A stretch of 64,000 nucleotides of DNA from Celoporthe dispersa. Lineage: Eukaryota; Ascomycota; Sordariomycetes; Diaporthales; Cryphonectriaceae. Location: assembly GCA_016584495.1 (NCBI GenBank), contig WAID01000015.1, positions 124,001-188,000 of the forward strand, in the 5' to 3' direction. A model generated the notes under the pieces. It worked only from the letters and a program-made list of their open reading frames with translations. It was not told the DNA's origin and ran no database searches. The position numbers and the translations under genes were made by a program. This document shows, one piece after another, positions 53,801-64,000 of the stretch; the first letter of the stretch is position 1, and the number at the start of each line of letters is the position of its first letter.

Positions 53801-56159
53801 AGAAGAGAACGCTTTGGTGACCCTGCTTTCCACAGATGATCCGTTCTTGCTAGATGCGGATGCCTCAATCTGGGCGAGGTACTTTCGGAGTGCCACGTCG
53901 TCCAGCTTGCCATGTATATCAACTGGTAAAGCCACCTGGAGGGTCTGGATTCTCGTAGGCATCATGTATCCGGGTAGAGTAGTCTCTAATTTTGAGTTGA
54001 CGTGAGCTGCAAGTGTCTCATCCAGTTGAAGGCGATCTGGGTCCGTCGGCGCTATGATGACACGTGTCGTCCTGTCTTTGGCGCTCATGCGAATGCAAAA
54101 TGAGCAGTTATTAGGAAGAATGCATGATATTCGCTTCCAGAGGGCATTCATGTTGATTTTACATGTTTTGCAAAGAATAGGCACCGAGACGTCCTGGTCT
54201 GGCGCGGGGCAATCGGCTTCCCAGTGACGTGCGATGTAGGCGGTTTCTTCTGTAAGCTGTGGCAAGGAGAGGCGTTCTGATAGTTTGATCCTCAGAATCT
54301 TGTTGTTCTTCTTTGGAAGATCAGACATATAGACAATCAGGGCCGGCCACTTAACTTGCTGGAGAGATGTCTTTAAAGAGCTGTGGAGGAGGCGGAGGTC
54401 CGGTCGCGGGACACCGGAAGGAGTGACGAGAACCACACCAACGACTTCTTGGAGGACATCGTGTTGAACCGAAAAAGCTAGAGCTTGAGTAACACGTTCA
54501 TGTAGGGGTGAGTTCGGCTTTAGTGCAGCGGCGATAATCGCATTCTCGACTTCCAATGGCGATATGAGCTCCCCTCCACGGTTGATGACTTCCTTATTGC
54601 GGCCCGTGATGTACAGGTAACCATCGCTGTCCATGTATCCCATGTCGCCCGTGTCGAACCAACCATCGTCATTGAATGCTGATCGATCGATAGATCCATC
54701 CGGCTGTAGGTATCCAGGGAATAACGGCTCACCGCGAACACAAATGTGCCCGACCGTGCTCGACAGAACTGCCTCGAACTGATTATCGAGAACGGCCAAC
54801 TCGGGACCCGTGCTGACACCTGAGGTTCCAGGACGGCTCAGCCTGTAGTCTACAGGAGGCGTGGAAATCGGCATGCATTCCGTCATACCGTAGCTTGGCA
54901 AAACCACAGCCTCGAAGGTGTCGCGAAGCTGGACCGCCAGGGAGGGAAGAAGACCCCCAGCGGCATTGCAGACTAGACGGATTCTGCTATTCTCCAGAGC
55001 TCGTGACCTGGTTGCGGACTCGGCCAAGATCAAGGAATGCATTGACGGTGACGCGTAGTACCAGGTCGGTAAGGATGTGTCCACAACGTCCCAGAAGGAG
55101 TTTGGGTCGAATACTGGACAACAGATGGTTGAGCCAGCGGAGAATATTGGCGCAAAAATGTTTCGAACAAGGCCACCACTAGTAGGTGTTAGTGATCATG
55201 CCAGCAGTAACATGGGAGCAAACTTACACATGGTAGAGGGGCATCATGTTCAAGCAAACGTCCTCAGGCTTCAACTGCCAACTTTCAATAACAAATGCCA
55301 CGCCCGCTATGATGGAATGCGTTGTAATTGGAACCACCTTTTTCTTTCCCGATGTGCCGCTTGTAAAGAGGACCAAGGCAATATCGTCAGCAGTGTTAGG
55401 CGGTGCTGACGTCTCAACAGACGCCGGAGCACCAGCGAGGGTTGAGACTGTGATCCTCATATCCTTGGTCAAGTCGACCAGCAGGACGACTATATTTCTG
55501 TCTTGGATCCAACCGCCTCCCATATCGAGTTTGAAATAGTCTTCTCGTGTTGTCAGGATGCATCTGGCCCCAGCTTGCAACACGTCCGCCTGGAACTGCT
55601 CTGCGCCGGCTGCTGGGTTGATGGGCGCAGCCACATAGTGAGCCGCGACTGCTACGCACACGGCGGCCAGCAGTGGACCGTTCGGAAGGGCGATGGAAAC
55701 CACTGGCTTGCCCGTCTCTTGTTGAGCAATCGGAAGTGCGAATTGGTCAACGAACTCCTGCAGATACTTGTGGGAGATGTATCTTGTGGTATCCGATGCG
55801 AAGAGCGCTGCATCCGGTTTATCCGGTATGAAATCCGTGAGAGACCGATATGTCTGCTTGATATGGCATGCCGTATCCTGTAACAATGCCCTAGACCCGT
55901 CTGAGCCTCCAGAAGGGGAGAGCCCTCGAAGTAAAGCACCGAGCCTTGAATGGCAACGGATCAGGTCGAGCGTTCGCCATGAGTCTTTGCTCTGCTGTAT
56001 TGAGGCGGATAAGAGCCTGAGAGCTTCCGACGCCTCCTCAGATGACAGCTGCGGAGAGTTGAGCCTCTGTGAGACTTCCTCGAGATCTGATTGGACTGAG
56101 GCGAGCATCATGGACGAACTAGAGGCTATCGATGCTGAAATGTGCTTGGGGATTCGCAA
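50866..56159 (-). CDS. NRPS-like enzyme: adenylation, carrier, then three beta-helix domains among membrane segments (poly-amino-acid synthetase-like)
   Basis: Exons 56159..55228, 55178..52791, 52701..52627 and 52511..50866; one extra C near 53392-53393 must be ignored. The total is then exactly 1,679 codons plus stop. The adenylation (ANL) domain has VLFTSGTSGKKK (about residue 265), SYGMTE (407), WFDTGDMGY (about 485) and GRNKEVINRGGE (503). Two Lys motifs that look like A10 follow: KKNNKILR (about 600) and LPVDIHGKLDD (about 730). The carrier domain has NFFDLGGDSLRAG, with Ser about 792 for phosphopantetheine. After that come at least five membrane helices alternating with three hexapeptide-repeat (left-handed beta-helix) regions, for example ARIGKNVSIRGV, VGKRVYWPGTGPSIGDY and ALGAEIGDNCALFANG. 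No condensation, reductase or thioesterase domain is seen. The order A-T-(membrane/beta-helix)x3 resembles epsilon-poly-L-lysine synthetases. The monomer cannot be read from this sequence. Confidence 0.85.
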
Positions 56160-58275
56160 GAGACTGTGACAATTGGTAACGACCGTACGGAGATGAGGTC
56201 CTCTAGGCTTGATGGACTGCAGCTAGTAGCATATTTATAACAATCTCTTCATTCGTATGCGTTGAGACCTTGTGAAAGGGTGGGTGGCGTTCAGATCAGA
56301 AACACAGGCCTGGTCTAGCAAGTAAGTGCCCATACCTTGATCTGTCTCGTGAATCTCGCCGGCCCCGGAGCATCCTTGCACAAACTTTGATCGTCGACCA
56401 CAGAGTTCGTGACAGTGTTCCTGTATCCGGTGCGAGCCTGACATTGTGTAGACCTTGAATCATGCAAGAAGGGAAGGTCGGGATACATTTTATAGAGCCG
56501 TTGCGGGAACTTATTGATGCCGGGTTTGATATCGATGGTGCTCGCATTCCTGCGCGTAGCCTTCCGCGTCATATTGGCGCTGTGGCGGTCGCGACTCAGC
56601 TGTACCTGTGGACTCTCAAACAAAACGACTCAGAGAAAATGAAAGTCCAGCAATGAGAAGTAAAAGATTGCTTCCACGATCCTAGTCAAGCAGCCACACT
56701 CTGGACATACTTATTGATAGTGCGAAAGGCCATCGACAGTGGAGCTTCAACGGTGCATGACTTAAGCCATGACAGCGCAGCACACAGCGGACCATGTCGG
56801 CTCTCATTAGTGTTTGAAAAGAAAAGAAGAGAAGAGCTCAAAGAAAATCCCGGCAGGCTTCGCTGTTATCTTCGTTCGCCCCAGACAACACGTCGCGAGG
56901 AAGTAATGTGCTTCATAATTAGTAGTGATCTCGTGGTCAACAAGCGTCACTTACTCGACAACCCAGACCCCTTTAAGTCACCGCCACGCACGTAAAGAAT
57001 AATAAAGGAAACCTTTCCCCACAAGACAAGGAACCAAGAATACCTGCAGAAAATACCTGCAGCCTAGCGATTTCAGAGCGGACGCAAAGTACTCTCAAGG
57101 TACTTGCACTGGTAGGCCGAGTGTGATCTGTAGCACATCCGGAGCGATTTTTTAGTCCTCGGTGCGTGGTATTACTTGAGATACGGATACTGGCCAAGAC
57201 CCTGCATCTGAAATCATGCAGAGGTTCATGGGAAACGAAGTGGCGACTTGGAGGTAGTGTAGGTATCACCACGCGTAACGGACGATGTGAACAAAGGAGT
57301 CAGAGGTCATATGTGAAATGGCGGCTTCGGGAGTATTGAAGCACGGAACCTTCCTATGAGCTCGTACAAGCTGCGAGATTGTTGGATGGAATTTTGTGTA
57401 AACAAGTGGCAAATTCCGGAGGCTTAAGGCACGCATTGAAACTTTCCGAGTGCGATCTCGTAAATATCAGAAGGCGTGGAGCAGTCGATGAGAAAGCAGG
57501 CACAGCGTGCTGAATAGGTTGACTGATTAACTGCGGCAGAACCTCGTGACTGACAAAGTCATTAGCCAGACAATAAAGCGCGGGAATCCTGAAACCAGCA
57601 AAGGCACAATGACGCTTCTGCTTCTCAGAAGCGTGTTAATTACTCGAGTAGATAGCCCAATGATGTAGGCCGCGGCGGTCTGGATCCGCGGCTCACGACG
57701 AAGTCAGCGCCACCATGCAATCTGATCGAGCGTCTAGCCTCTGCTGAGTGGCAAGTCGTGGCAGTCACGCGGCTAGGTGAAGTAAGGGACAGTGGGTCAT
57801 GAGGGACGAGGTCACTAGAGTGTTTGACAAGCGAACAAGAGCCTTAGTAGCGTAATCTTAGAAGACGAGACGAGATGAGATCAAATAGAGTTGAAGCAAA
57901 TCATCGCTCTTGCCCTGGTAGTGACCGCCTGCCGTAATTGGCCCAACGTAGCTGATGACTAAGTATGTACGTCTGTACAATACTTTCTAGGTGATTCTGC
58001 CGCTAAATTGCAAGTACACAGTACGCCTAATTTCTACACCCCACCTTTTGATTGATAACGATAAGGCCTTTTTTTTTTCTTTCTTTCTGAATGCAGCCGC
58101 AAATCGAGTCAACCGATGATAGAGTGCTTGCCTGCCTACTGACACTCTGCACACAATCAGACACCCACCTCATCTGCTCGATTCTTATTGCACAATCTCG
58201 GAAAAGTACAGATCACAAGACTACTAGAAAAGGACAAGTGTTATCCTCGTTCCAAGGAACGTCATCACATCTCCT
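56160..58275. other. Divergent promoter region between the NRPS-like gene and NOB1
   Basis: 2.1 kb. Only short ORFs without recognisable content. No second biosynthetic gene (tailoring enzyme, transporter or regulator) is present on this side of the NRPS-like gene. Confidence 0.55.
56231..56240 (-). promoter_or_regulatory. TATA-like element upstream of the NRPS-like gene
   Basis: Reads TTATAAATAT on the - strand, about 75 nt upstream of the start codon at 56159. A good match to a TATA box by sequence and place; there is no functional evidence. Confidence 0.4.
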
Positions 58276-59783
58276 ATGGCTTCACAAGCCAGCCCTGGAA
58301 CTGCTTCGGCAGGCGACGCTGCGCAGCGGAAACGAATCCGCAGCCTCATCGTCGACACAGGTCCGCTGATTAAGAACGAGCCCGCCTTGTCAACGCTCCT
58401 CGCCCAAGCAGAAGAACTGTACACAATCCCCTCTGTACTTGCTGAGATAAAGGTAAGTCCTCTGAAGCAATTACTCTACCTCGACTATAGCTGTTGCTAA
58501 TCGTCCGTTCCTTCCACCAACTACAGGACGAGGCCACACGCTCCCGAGTACAGACAACTCTCCTGCCCTTCCTCAAGCTCCGTAGCCCGCGACCAGAATC
58601 TATCAAATTCATCACCGACTTCTCCAGGCGTACCGGTGACCTCGAGGTCCTCAGCAAGCCGGATATACACCTTCTGGCATTATGCTATGAGCTTGAACTC
58701 GAGCGCAATGGCGGGGACTGGAGGGTTAGGAAAGATCCAGGACAGAAGAGCCTTAATGGCAGGCCTCCTGCCGCCAATGACGACAGCACACCAGAGACTG
58801 GTGCCAAGGAGGAGACAGAGAACAAGACAGCTGAGGTTACATATCAACACCAAGACCCTCCATCCGGTTCGACACCTTCCGCCGAGGACACCGCGACAGA
58901 CACCGGTGCACCGGCAGAAACCCAAAGCGTTCCAGTAGCCGATGCGGGAGACGATGCTGTAGAATCAAAAATCGAGCAGCTCAGTATGGAGCCGCAGCCA
59001 GAGCAGCATCAGCAAGAGATTAAAGGCCAGGATGTTGCTGTCGAGACGGGTTCTGATGATGAAGATGACGATAGTGATGGGTGGATCACACCTTCAAACC
59101 TCAAGAAACACCAAGCCAAGGACGCACAGGGGGCAGCCCCTTCGGAGGCGATACAGGAGACTCTGCAGGCAGCCCTGCTCACCTCTGATTTCGCCATGCA
59201 GAACGTGGCCCTGCGAATAAATCTCAAGTACGTACTACACAATAATGAGCCCCTGCTATCGCTATTGCCTCATTGCATGCTGATCCATCTCGTAGCCTCG
59301 TCTCGCCATCCAACCTCTCACGCATAAAACAACTCAAGACATGGGTGCTACGGTGCTATGGCTGCTTCCATTGGACGCGGCAGATGGACAGGCAGTTCTG
59401 TCCCAAGTGCGGACAGGCCACGCTGACGCGGACCAGCTGCTCGACCGACTCGTCAGGCAACATGCGGCTACATCTCAAGAAGAATTTTCAGTACAACAAG
59501 CGCGGCAATGTCTACAGCATACCAAAGCCTGTGCACGGCAGCGCCAATGGCAAGCAGGCCAACGTGCAGGGCGGGGGCAAGAATCACTGGGGCGCGGATC
59601 TGATCTTGGCGGAGGACCAGAAGGAGTACGCGCGCAAGGCGGCCTCGGATCGCAGGGCAAGACAGCGTGACCTGATGGACGAGGATTACCTGCCCAACCT
59701 CGTCAGCGGGGGAGAGGACGGGCGGACACGGGCGGATCAGGGTAGGCGCCGGCCGAAACGTGAATGCGAAGAAGAGGCGATAG
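58276..59783 (+). CDS. NOB1: Nob1, 20S pre-rRNA D-site endonuclease, one frame change
   Basis: Exons 58276..58452, 58527..59227 and 59296..59783. Nob1 makes the final cut that produces mature 18S rRNA in cytoplasmic pre-40S particles. The PIN nuclease domain starts with IVDTGPLIKN (Asp27). A long acidic linker follows, then a zinc ribbon (RCYGCF...CPKCGQA; cysteines at about 313, 316, 330 and 333). The expected C-terminus GRIRVGAGRNVNAKKRR is encoded, ending at TAG 59781-59783, but lies one frame over. Five Gs at 59708-59712 need to be four. With that correction the protein has 454 residues in frame. Read literally, it runs on to 59932 with an unrelated tail. The context around SGERTGGHGRI fits the family after correction. 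Confidence 0.9.
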
Positions 59784-60466
59784 ACGAGATTAAGAGCATC
59801 GTCTCGCAAACTATCCCAAGCCTCTGGTGCTTGCTGCAGTTCTTGCACAGGCCATATCTCCCCTGGCAATACCGCCGTTGGGATGATTCAGGTAGAACAA
59901 TAGAAAGGCTTCTCGGAGAGCCATTGTATTGACCGAAAGATTGTAGATGGATTTTTCCTAGACTCTCAGCCAACCACCAACGCCGTCCGAAGTCAAACCA
60001 CCTCCACATCCAACAAGCTATAGATGAATGATGCTGCAGATCTCTTTTCATCTCCGACTTTAACCTTGAGTGTAGCCTGCCTGAGCGCCTCCCAGCTCTA
60101 TAGGCCGGCGAGGCTATGGTCCGGTGGTGTTGGTTTAATATCAAAGAGTTTGTTCCCATGACTTCCATCACATGCTTGTAAACCGAGCTCTTGTGCCATG
60201 CCGTGACCCAAAAGAGAAGTATTGGTCATCCTCCATCACAGCGACACACTCCTCGCGACTCCGGTTTCGGTTTCGATAAGGTCTACCCGTCCACGTGGAC
60301 GAGATGCTCAGCACGCGTGCTTTGTGATCGTGTTCGGGATCGTAGTCCTAGCCATTGATCTGTTGGGCATTCGAAACCAAGGGCTCAGGTTTAAGCGACC
60401 GCTGTAGTATCGCAGGCAGTGGTTAGCGAGCACTAGCAGAAAGAGAGCAAAGTCTGTCTGGCATGT
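59784..60466. other. Convergent 3' intergenic region between NOB1 and NOP10
   Basis: 683 nt. No coding signal beyond the uncorrected NOB1 read-through. Confidence 0.5.
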
Positions 60467-60650
60467 TCACTCGCCTTTCGCCGAAGGAAGCTTGTTAAAT
60501 CTCTTCCTGAGCAGGACCCTGTGCTTGGACCACTTGTCGTCAGGGAGAGAAGCGGGCGGGGTGCGCCGACTTTGTGACCTTGCCCTCGAGAACCTTCTTG
60601 AGGGTGTAGAGCCGCTTGCCCGAGCCGTCGACGTTGCACATGAGATGCAT
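60467..60650 (-). CDS. NOP10: Nop10, H/ACA snoRNP core protein, with +1 shift at CCC-TGA
   Basis: Nop10 is a core component of H/ACA ribonucleoproteins that make pseudouridine in rRNA and snRNA; it works with Cbf5, Nhp2 and Gar1 in the nucleolus. The start is the ATG at 60650, giving MHLMCNVDGSGKRLYTLKK, then EGKVTKSAHPARFSP. Translation meets TGA directly after the CCC codon. The conserved rest, DDKWSKHRVLLRKRFNKL, follows at once in the +1 frame if the T at 60542 is skipped. Joined length is 60 residues, normal for the family. No intron with GT-AG ends could remove a single base. This is either a sequence error outside a homopolymer or a programmed frameshift site of antizyme type. Confidence 0.85.
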
Positions 60651-61538
60651 CTTAGCAATCTGTTGACGATGTAGGATCTTTGGACGGTTTCTGTACCGGA
60701 CCGCGGTGTGGTGTAGTGTGGTTGTCGTTGAGATTTTTTCTCCTCTTCTGCTCTTGTCCGTACACGCAGAACACAAACGAAATATTGCCGGCCGTAAATT
60801 TTTGTCGCTTGGCTGCACTGAGCGAGACTACGGGTACAGGGGGGGCCCAGAGAGGCCTAGCGTTCTTCTGCCTTTTCACCCAATCACTGATCCGTAACTG
60901 ACTAGTCAAAAGCGGGTCTGAGCCTAACCCCTGCTGGCGTCGTTTTCAATTGCTTCACAGGCTCGCATCTCTGCAAGTGTAACAAGAACGCTTCACAGCC
61001 AAGCCTCCGACCTTGCACGCAGCGATCTGTACCGCGTACAGGCGATTTATAGATGCGGACATGCCCTACTCCTATTGGCATGAGACACAAACGTTCAAGC
61101 GTACAGACCGACTAACCTCTCCCCAGCGGTCTTGGTCTGATCGCGTCTGCACTCTTGTTCTCGCTTCGCCCCATGAGCATTACCATGCCTAGCATCGGGT
61201 CCAGGCAGCTTCTCTGGCACTCACGCGTGCAAAGAGTAAGTAATCAAGCGCTTAATCATCGTGCTCCATCTGGTGGCGCCGACCAGACCACTGTTTCGAT
61301 GGAATCATGCCTTCGTCCCGCGATTTTCGTGACCACAGCCTAGATCCTCAAAACGTCCAGGGCAACAACATTTGAACGAGTTCTGTTTGAATTTGATATG
61401 CAACGTATTGCTATGCATATTATGATTCTAGCTGACGAAAGCTCACGGCCTCTACTTTGTTTGTGGGTATCTTGCAAAACAGACTTTTCCCTAAAATCCA
61501 GATCTTCAGAACATATTGACATCTCGGCACCATCTTCT
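60651..61538. other. Intergenic region upstream of NOP10
   Basis: 888 nt between the ASST-family stop codon and the NOP10 start. Promoter sequence and short ORFs only. Confidence 0.5.
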
Positions 61539-63622
61539 TCAGTCCGAGTCCGACGTATCTCCATCGTCTAATGCATCATGTTCGTCCTTGATTCGAGCGC
61601 CAACCAGGGGAGAATAGTCCTGCCATGGCTCGTGAGCCATATCGGCCCTCATGAAGTGCAGCTCAGCGACTGACTGCATATCCATTTCCGACCCGGCATC
61701 CTCGTCAAAGTCGTCCGCATCCAGCGCATCGTACTCGGTGTATCGCTGCCAGAGGACTCTCCCTCCTACCAGCACCAGACAGAGGCCAATCACCACGCCA
61801 CCACCCACCAGAGACCAGGTGACGACCGCCGACGTCGCCTCGACCTCTTCCTCTTCCTTCCACTGGCCATCATCCAGCACGAACGGGAGGATGGTGACGT
61901 TCCCACCAGCAAGATTCAGAATCTCCGTAGAGCCAAGGACATTTCCCTGCCCATCCAGCGCCTCGGCCCAGAGGTACTGCAGCTCAGTCCTGTTGACAGT
62001 CATCCTCGTCTCGAAGCCCGTCCGCCGCGAGCGTGCCAGGACCTTCAGGCTCTGTTCGCTTTTTTCTTGCGTCAAGCTCGCCTCCGCCCACGAGGCCCTT
62101 CACGGTCCAGTTCCGCACCTCGGTGGCGCCGTTCCAGCTAACGTACACCTCCAGATCGCCATCCTCGCCCAGCTCGCCCTCCCGCACCGCGACAGACGGG
62201 TTCCACCACGGCTTGCCCACCCAGTCCTGCTTGTACGCACGATAGTTGTCCAGCGCATCCGGGACCTCCTTGCTATGCCACGGCGAGAACTGCACGTCCA
62301 TCACCGCCTCGCCCGTCACAGCGTCGTGCTCCGTGAACGTAGGGCACCTGCCCCAGCCGATGAAGACACGGTCAAAGGTGCCGTCCTCGGTCACAGAGAG
62401 CGGCTGGACGCTCCCCCTGGCTCTGGGCCTGCAGCTGCGACGGGTGGAGCCACTCCCGTAGGATCTGGGCGGTCGGGGGCGAGACGGTGTCGTCGACGCG
62501 GATGTGGAGGCCGCGCGAGCACTGCCCGGGCTTGCACTCGCCATGCGTGGTGACCTTGTTGTGGTTGTCAAAGAAGGTCATCTCGGTCTCGTTGGTGTTG
62601 GGCACCCAGCGGGCGTGATGCTGCCAACCCATCGTGAGGAGGGGTGCGAGGGGCTCGTAGCCGTCGGGGGATGGGAGCTCCTTGAAGGTGTTGCGTTTGC
62701 CGCCCAGGGTCCAGATAATATCGCCGGTCTTGCCGTTGATGAGATATATCGAGTGGATATGTCGGATCGAGATCAAATAGTTTCCAGCCTGGGTCTAGAT
62801 TTTCACAATGTGTCAGCCTGGGCCGGTCTTCCTGGAAGCTGGAGCTGTGAAGTTTACCTTCTGGATGCTATTCATATGATAGGTGTCCCAGTCGTGGACG
62901 ACTCTCTCGAAAGAGTCCATGGGACTGATGTGATCCGTAAGCCGCCAGCTGAACAGGACCTCGTTCGTCTCCAGGTCTACCTCCTGAAAGACCTCGTCCA
63001 GCATCCAAAACTTCTTGCCGTATCGCCAGCCAGCCCATCCTGACGTATCGACCTTCCTATGGTCGACGGCGAGGACCAGAGCCGTCCCGTTCCCCGTGAA
63101 GGCGAACTCATGGAGGTCTCCACGGACCGGGAGACCCTTGGCCGAGATCTTGTACGCCAGGCGGTAATTCTCGTCGTATGCCAGCCCGTACCCATCACTT
63201 ATGCCGTCACCCCTGCTTCCCTCCCAGAACGTCAGATACTTCTTGCCGAGGTTCTCCTGGACGCGCACACCAAAGACATTCTCAAAGGACCGGTTCATGT
63301 ACACAGTGGTGAGGTCGTTGGCGTCGATGATCAGGGGCGACGAGAGGGATGATCCATTCTGCCCGTCATTGCGGAGGAATATGTGCGATCCCTCCTTGGA
63401 GATGGCACTCTCGTTCCAGACATTGACCTGCAGCACAGGTGAGTGCTCCGGGCTGGAGTAGAAGCTGTGGTAAGGGCGGTGGCCTAGTTCTCCTTCGTTG
63501 TATGCATCGTAGTCCGTCGATATGAACTCTCCAAATACTATGTGGGCAAAGACAAAGATAAGAGTGAAGGACAGTGGCGTGGAACTGCTGAACATCATCA
63601 TTCTGGCCAAATAGGGTGCCAC
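61539..63622 (-). CDS. Arylsulfotransferase-family (ASST-like) protein with C-terminal membrane anchor, two frame changes
   Basis: Exons 63622..62858 and 62794..61539, joined by GTAAAC...ATCTAG. The start is the Met at 63622 or 63601, followed by a hydrophobic signal (LSFTLIFVFAHIVFG). Features of the fungal arylsulfotransferase-like family are seen: WEGSRGDGISDGYGLAYDENY, HEFAFTGNGTALV, WDTYHMNSIQK, ISIRHIHSIYLINGKTGDIIW and GWQHHARW. After a Thr-rich stretch there is one membrane helix (VVTWSLVGGGVVIGLCLVLV) and an acidic tail. Two +1 changes interrupt it: C5 at 62413-62417 (four expected) and T6 at 62060-62065 (five expected). Corrected length is 672 residues. The enzymatic activity of fungal members is not established; many are only annotated by domain. 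Confidence 0.82.
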
Positions 63623-64000
63623 AGTACCAAGCGTCCAAAAGAAAGTTTATTCACAATAAGCGTCATCACCGTGATGGGCAAGAGATCGAAAGGAAGACTC
63701 CTGTTCCTTATGATAGAGGCCACTGGGGAGGGAAAGGGGGCAGTACTGCCTCGCCACGCGTTAAATGGGGCTCTGAAGGTCGATCTAGACAGGGCTTACA
63801 GAGGAGAGATCTGGGGCTCCGTTTTTAGACCACGGTCCCATATCGCTTGATGTTAACGAACGCCAGGAACACAAGTTGGACCGGGCGGTTTCGCAAAGTC
63901 GGTCGACGCGAGCATGTCCATTCAACCGTAGTGGCACGTTTGGCATTCGCACAGTATAAAGCACTCTAGGCGCATACCTACGTTAAAAGACAAAAAGAGA
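63623..64000. other. Right-edge region, no gene seen
   Basis: About 380 nt upstream of the ASST-family gene. A short ORF (63542-63850) overlaps its 5' end on the other strand and has no recognisable content. Confidence 0.5.

Noticed and set aside
50866..58275. A multi-gene secondary-metabolite cluster around the NRPS-like gene
   Set aside because: The neighbours are a small zinc-binding protein and NOB1. No tailoring enzyme, transporter or pathway regulator was seen in the window.
61651..62553. 300-codon open frame antisense to the ASST-family gene
   Set aside because: Low-complexity Ser/Pro/Arg sequence, a shadow of the real gene.

Overview
The window is nuclear DNA of a filamentous ascomycete (Pezizomycotina, most likely Sordariomycetes). 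Genes carry short introns of about 56-154 nt with GTRNGT donors and CTRAC-type branch points. Families typical of mould genomes are present: an Asp f 4-like secreted protein, a fungal rhodopsin-domain membrane protein, an arylsulfotransferase-family protein and a ceramide glucosyltransferase. No bacterial operons, CRISPR arrays, rRNA genes, convincing tRNA genes or intact transposons were seen. The genus cannot be named from the sequence alone.

Layout. 0-7.6 kb: a truncated membrane protein, a large fungal-specific protein of the family often misnamed 'geranylgeranyl pyrophosphate synthetase', a YAR1-like ankyrin protein and a Bet v 1/START-like protein. 8-20 kb: housekeeping genes SPO11 (meiotic break formation), ERG7 (lanosterol synthase), SGT1 (co-chaperone), ceramide glucosyltransferase and SEN2 (tRNA splicing). 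21-31 kb: surface and secreted proteins (rhodopsin-domain protein with poly-Gln, a type I membrane protein, an eight-cysteine secreted protein), a C2H2 transcription factor and an orphan ORF. 33-44.5 kb: acid sphingomyelinase-like phosphodiesterase, GDSL esterase, S9 peptidase, gamma-butyrobetaine hydroxylase-like dioxygenase and the Asp f 4-like protein. 44.5-50 kb is essentially gene-free. 50-56 kb: a small zinc-binding protein, then a 1,679-residue NRPS-like enzyme (adenylation, carrier, then three left-handed beta-helix domains interleaved with membrane segments), an architecture resembling epsilon-poly-L-lysine synthetase. 58-64 kb: NOB1, NOP10 and an arylsulfotransferase-family protein.

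The genes form no single pathway. Several serve shared processes: YAR1-like, NOB1 and NOP10 in ribosome biogenesis, and ERG7, ceramide glucosyltransferase and the sphingomyelinase in membrane lipids. The NRPS-like enzyme is the strongest candidate for new chemistry.

A cross-cutting observation is that nine genes are broken by twelve single-base frame changes, eleven of them +1 and one -1, almost all in short homopolymers. In each gene, correcting them restores an exact multiple of three and the expected family C-terminus. Most look like assembly errors. The exception worth attention is NOP10, where the +1 lies at CCC-TGA, the same arrangement as the antizyme programmed frameshift site. Exon boundaries below were derived by hand from splice consensus and frame continuity.
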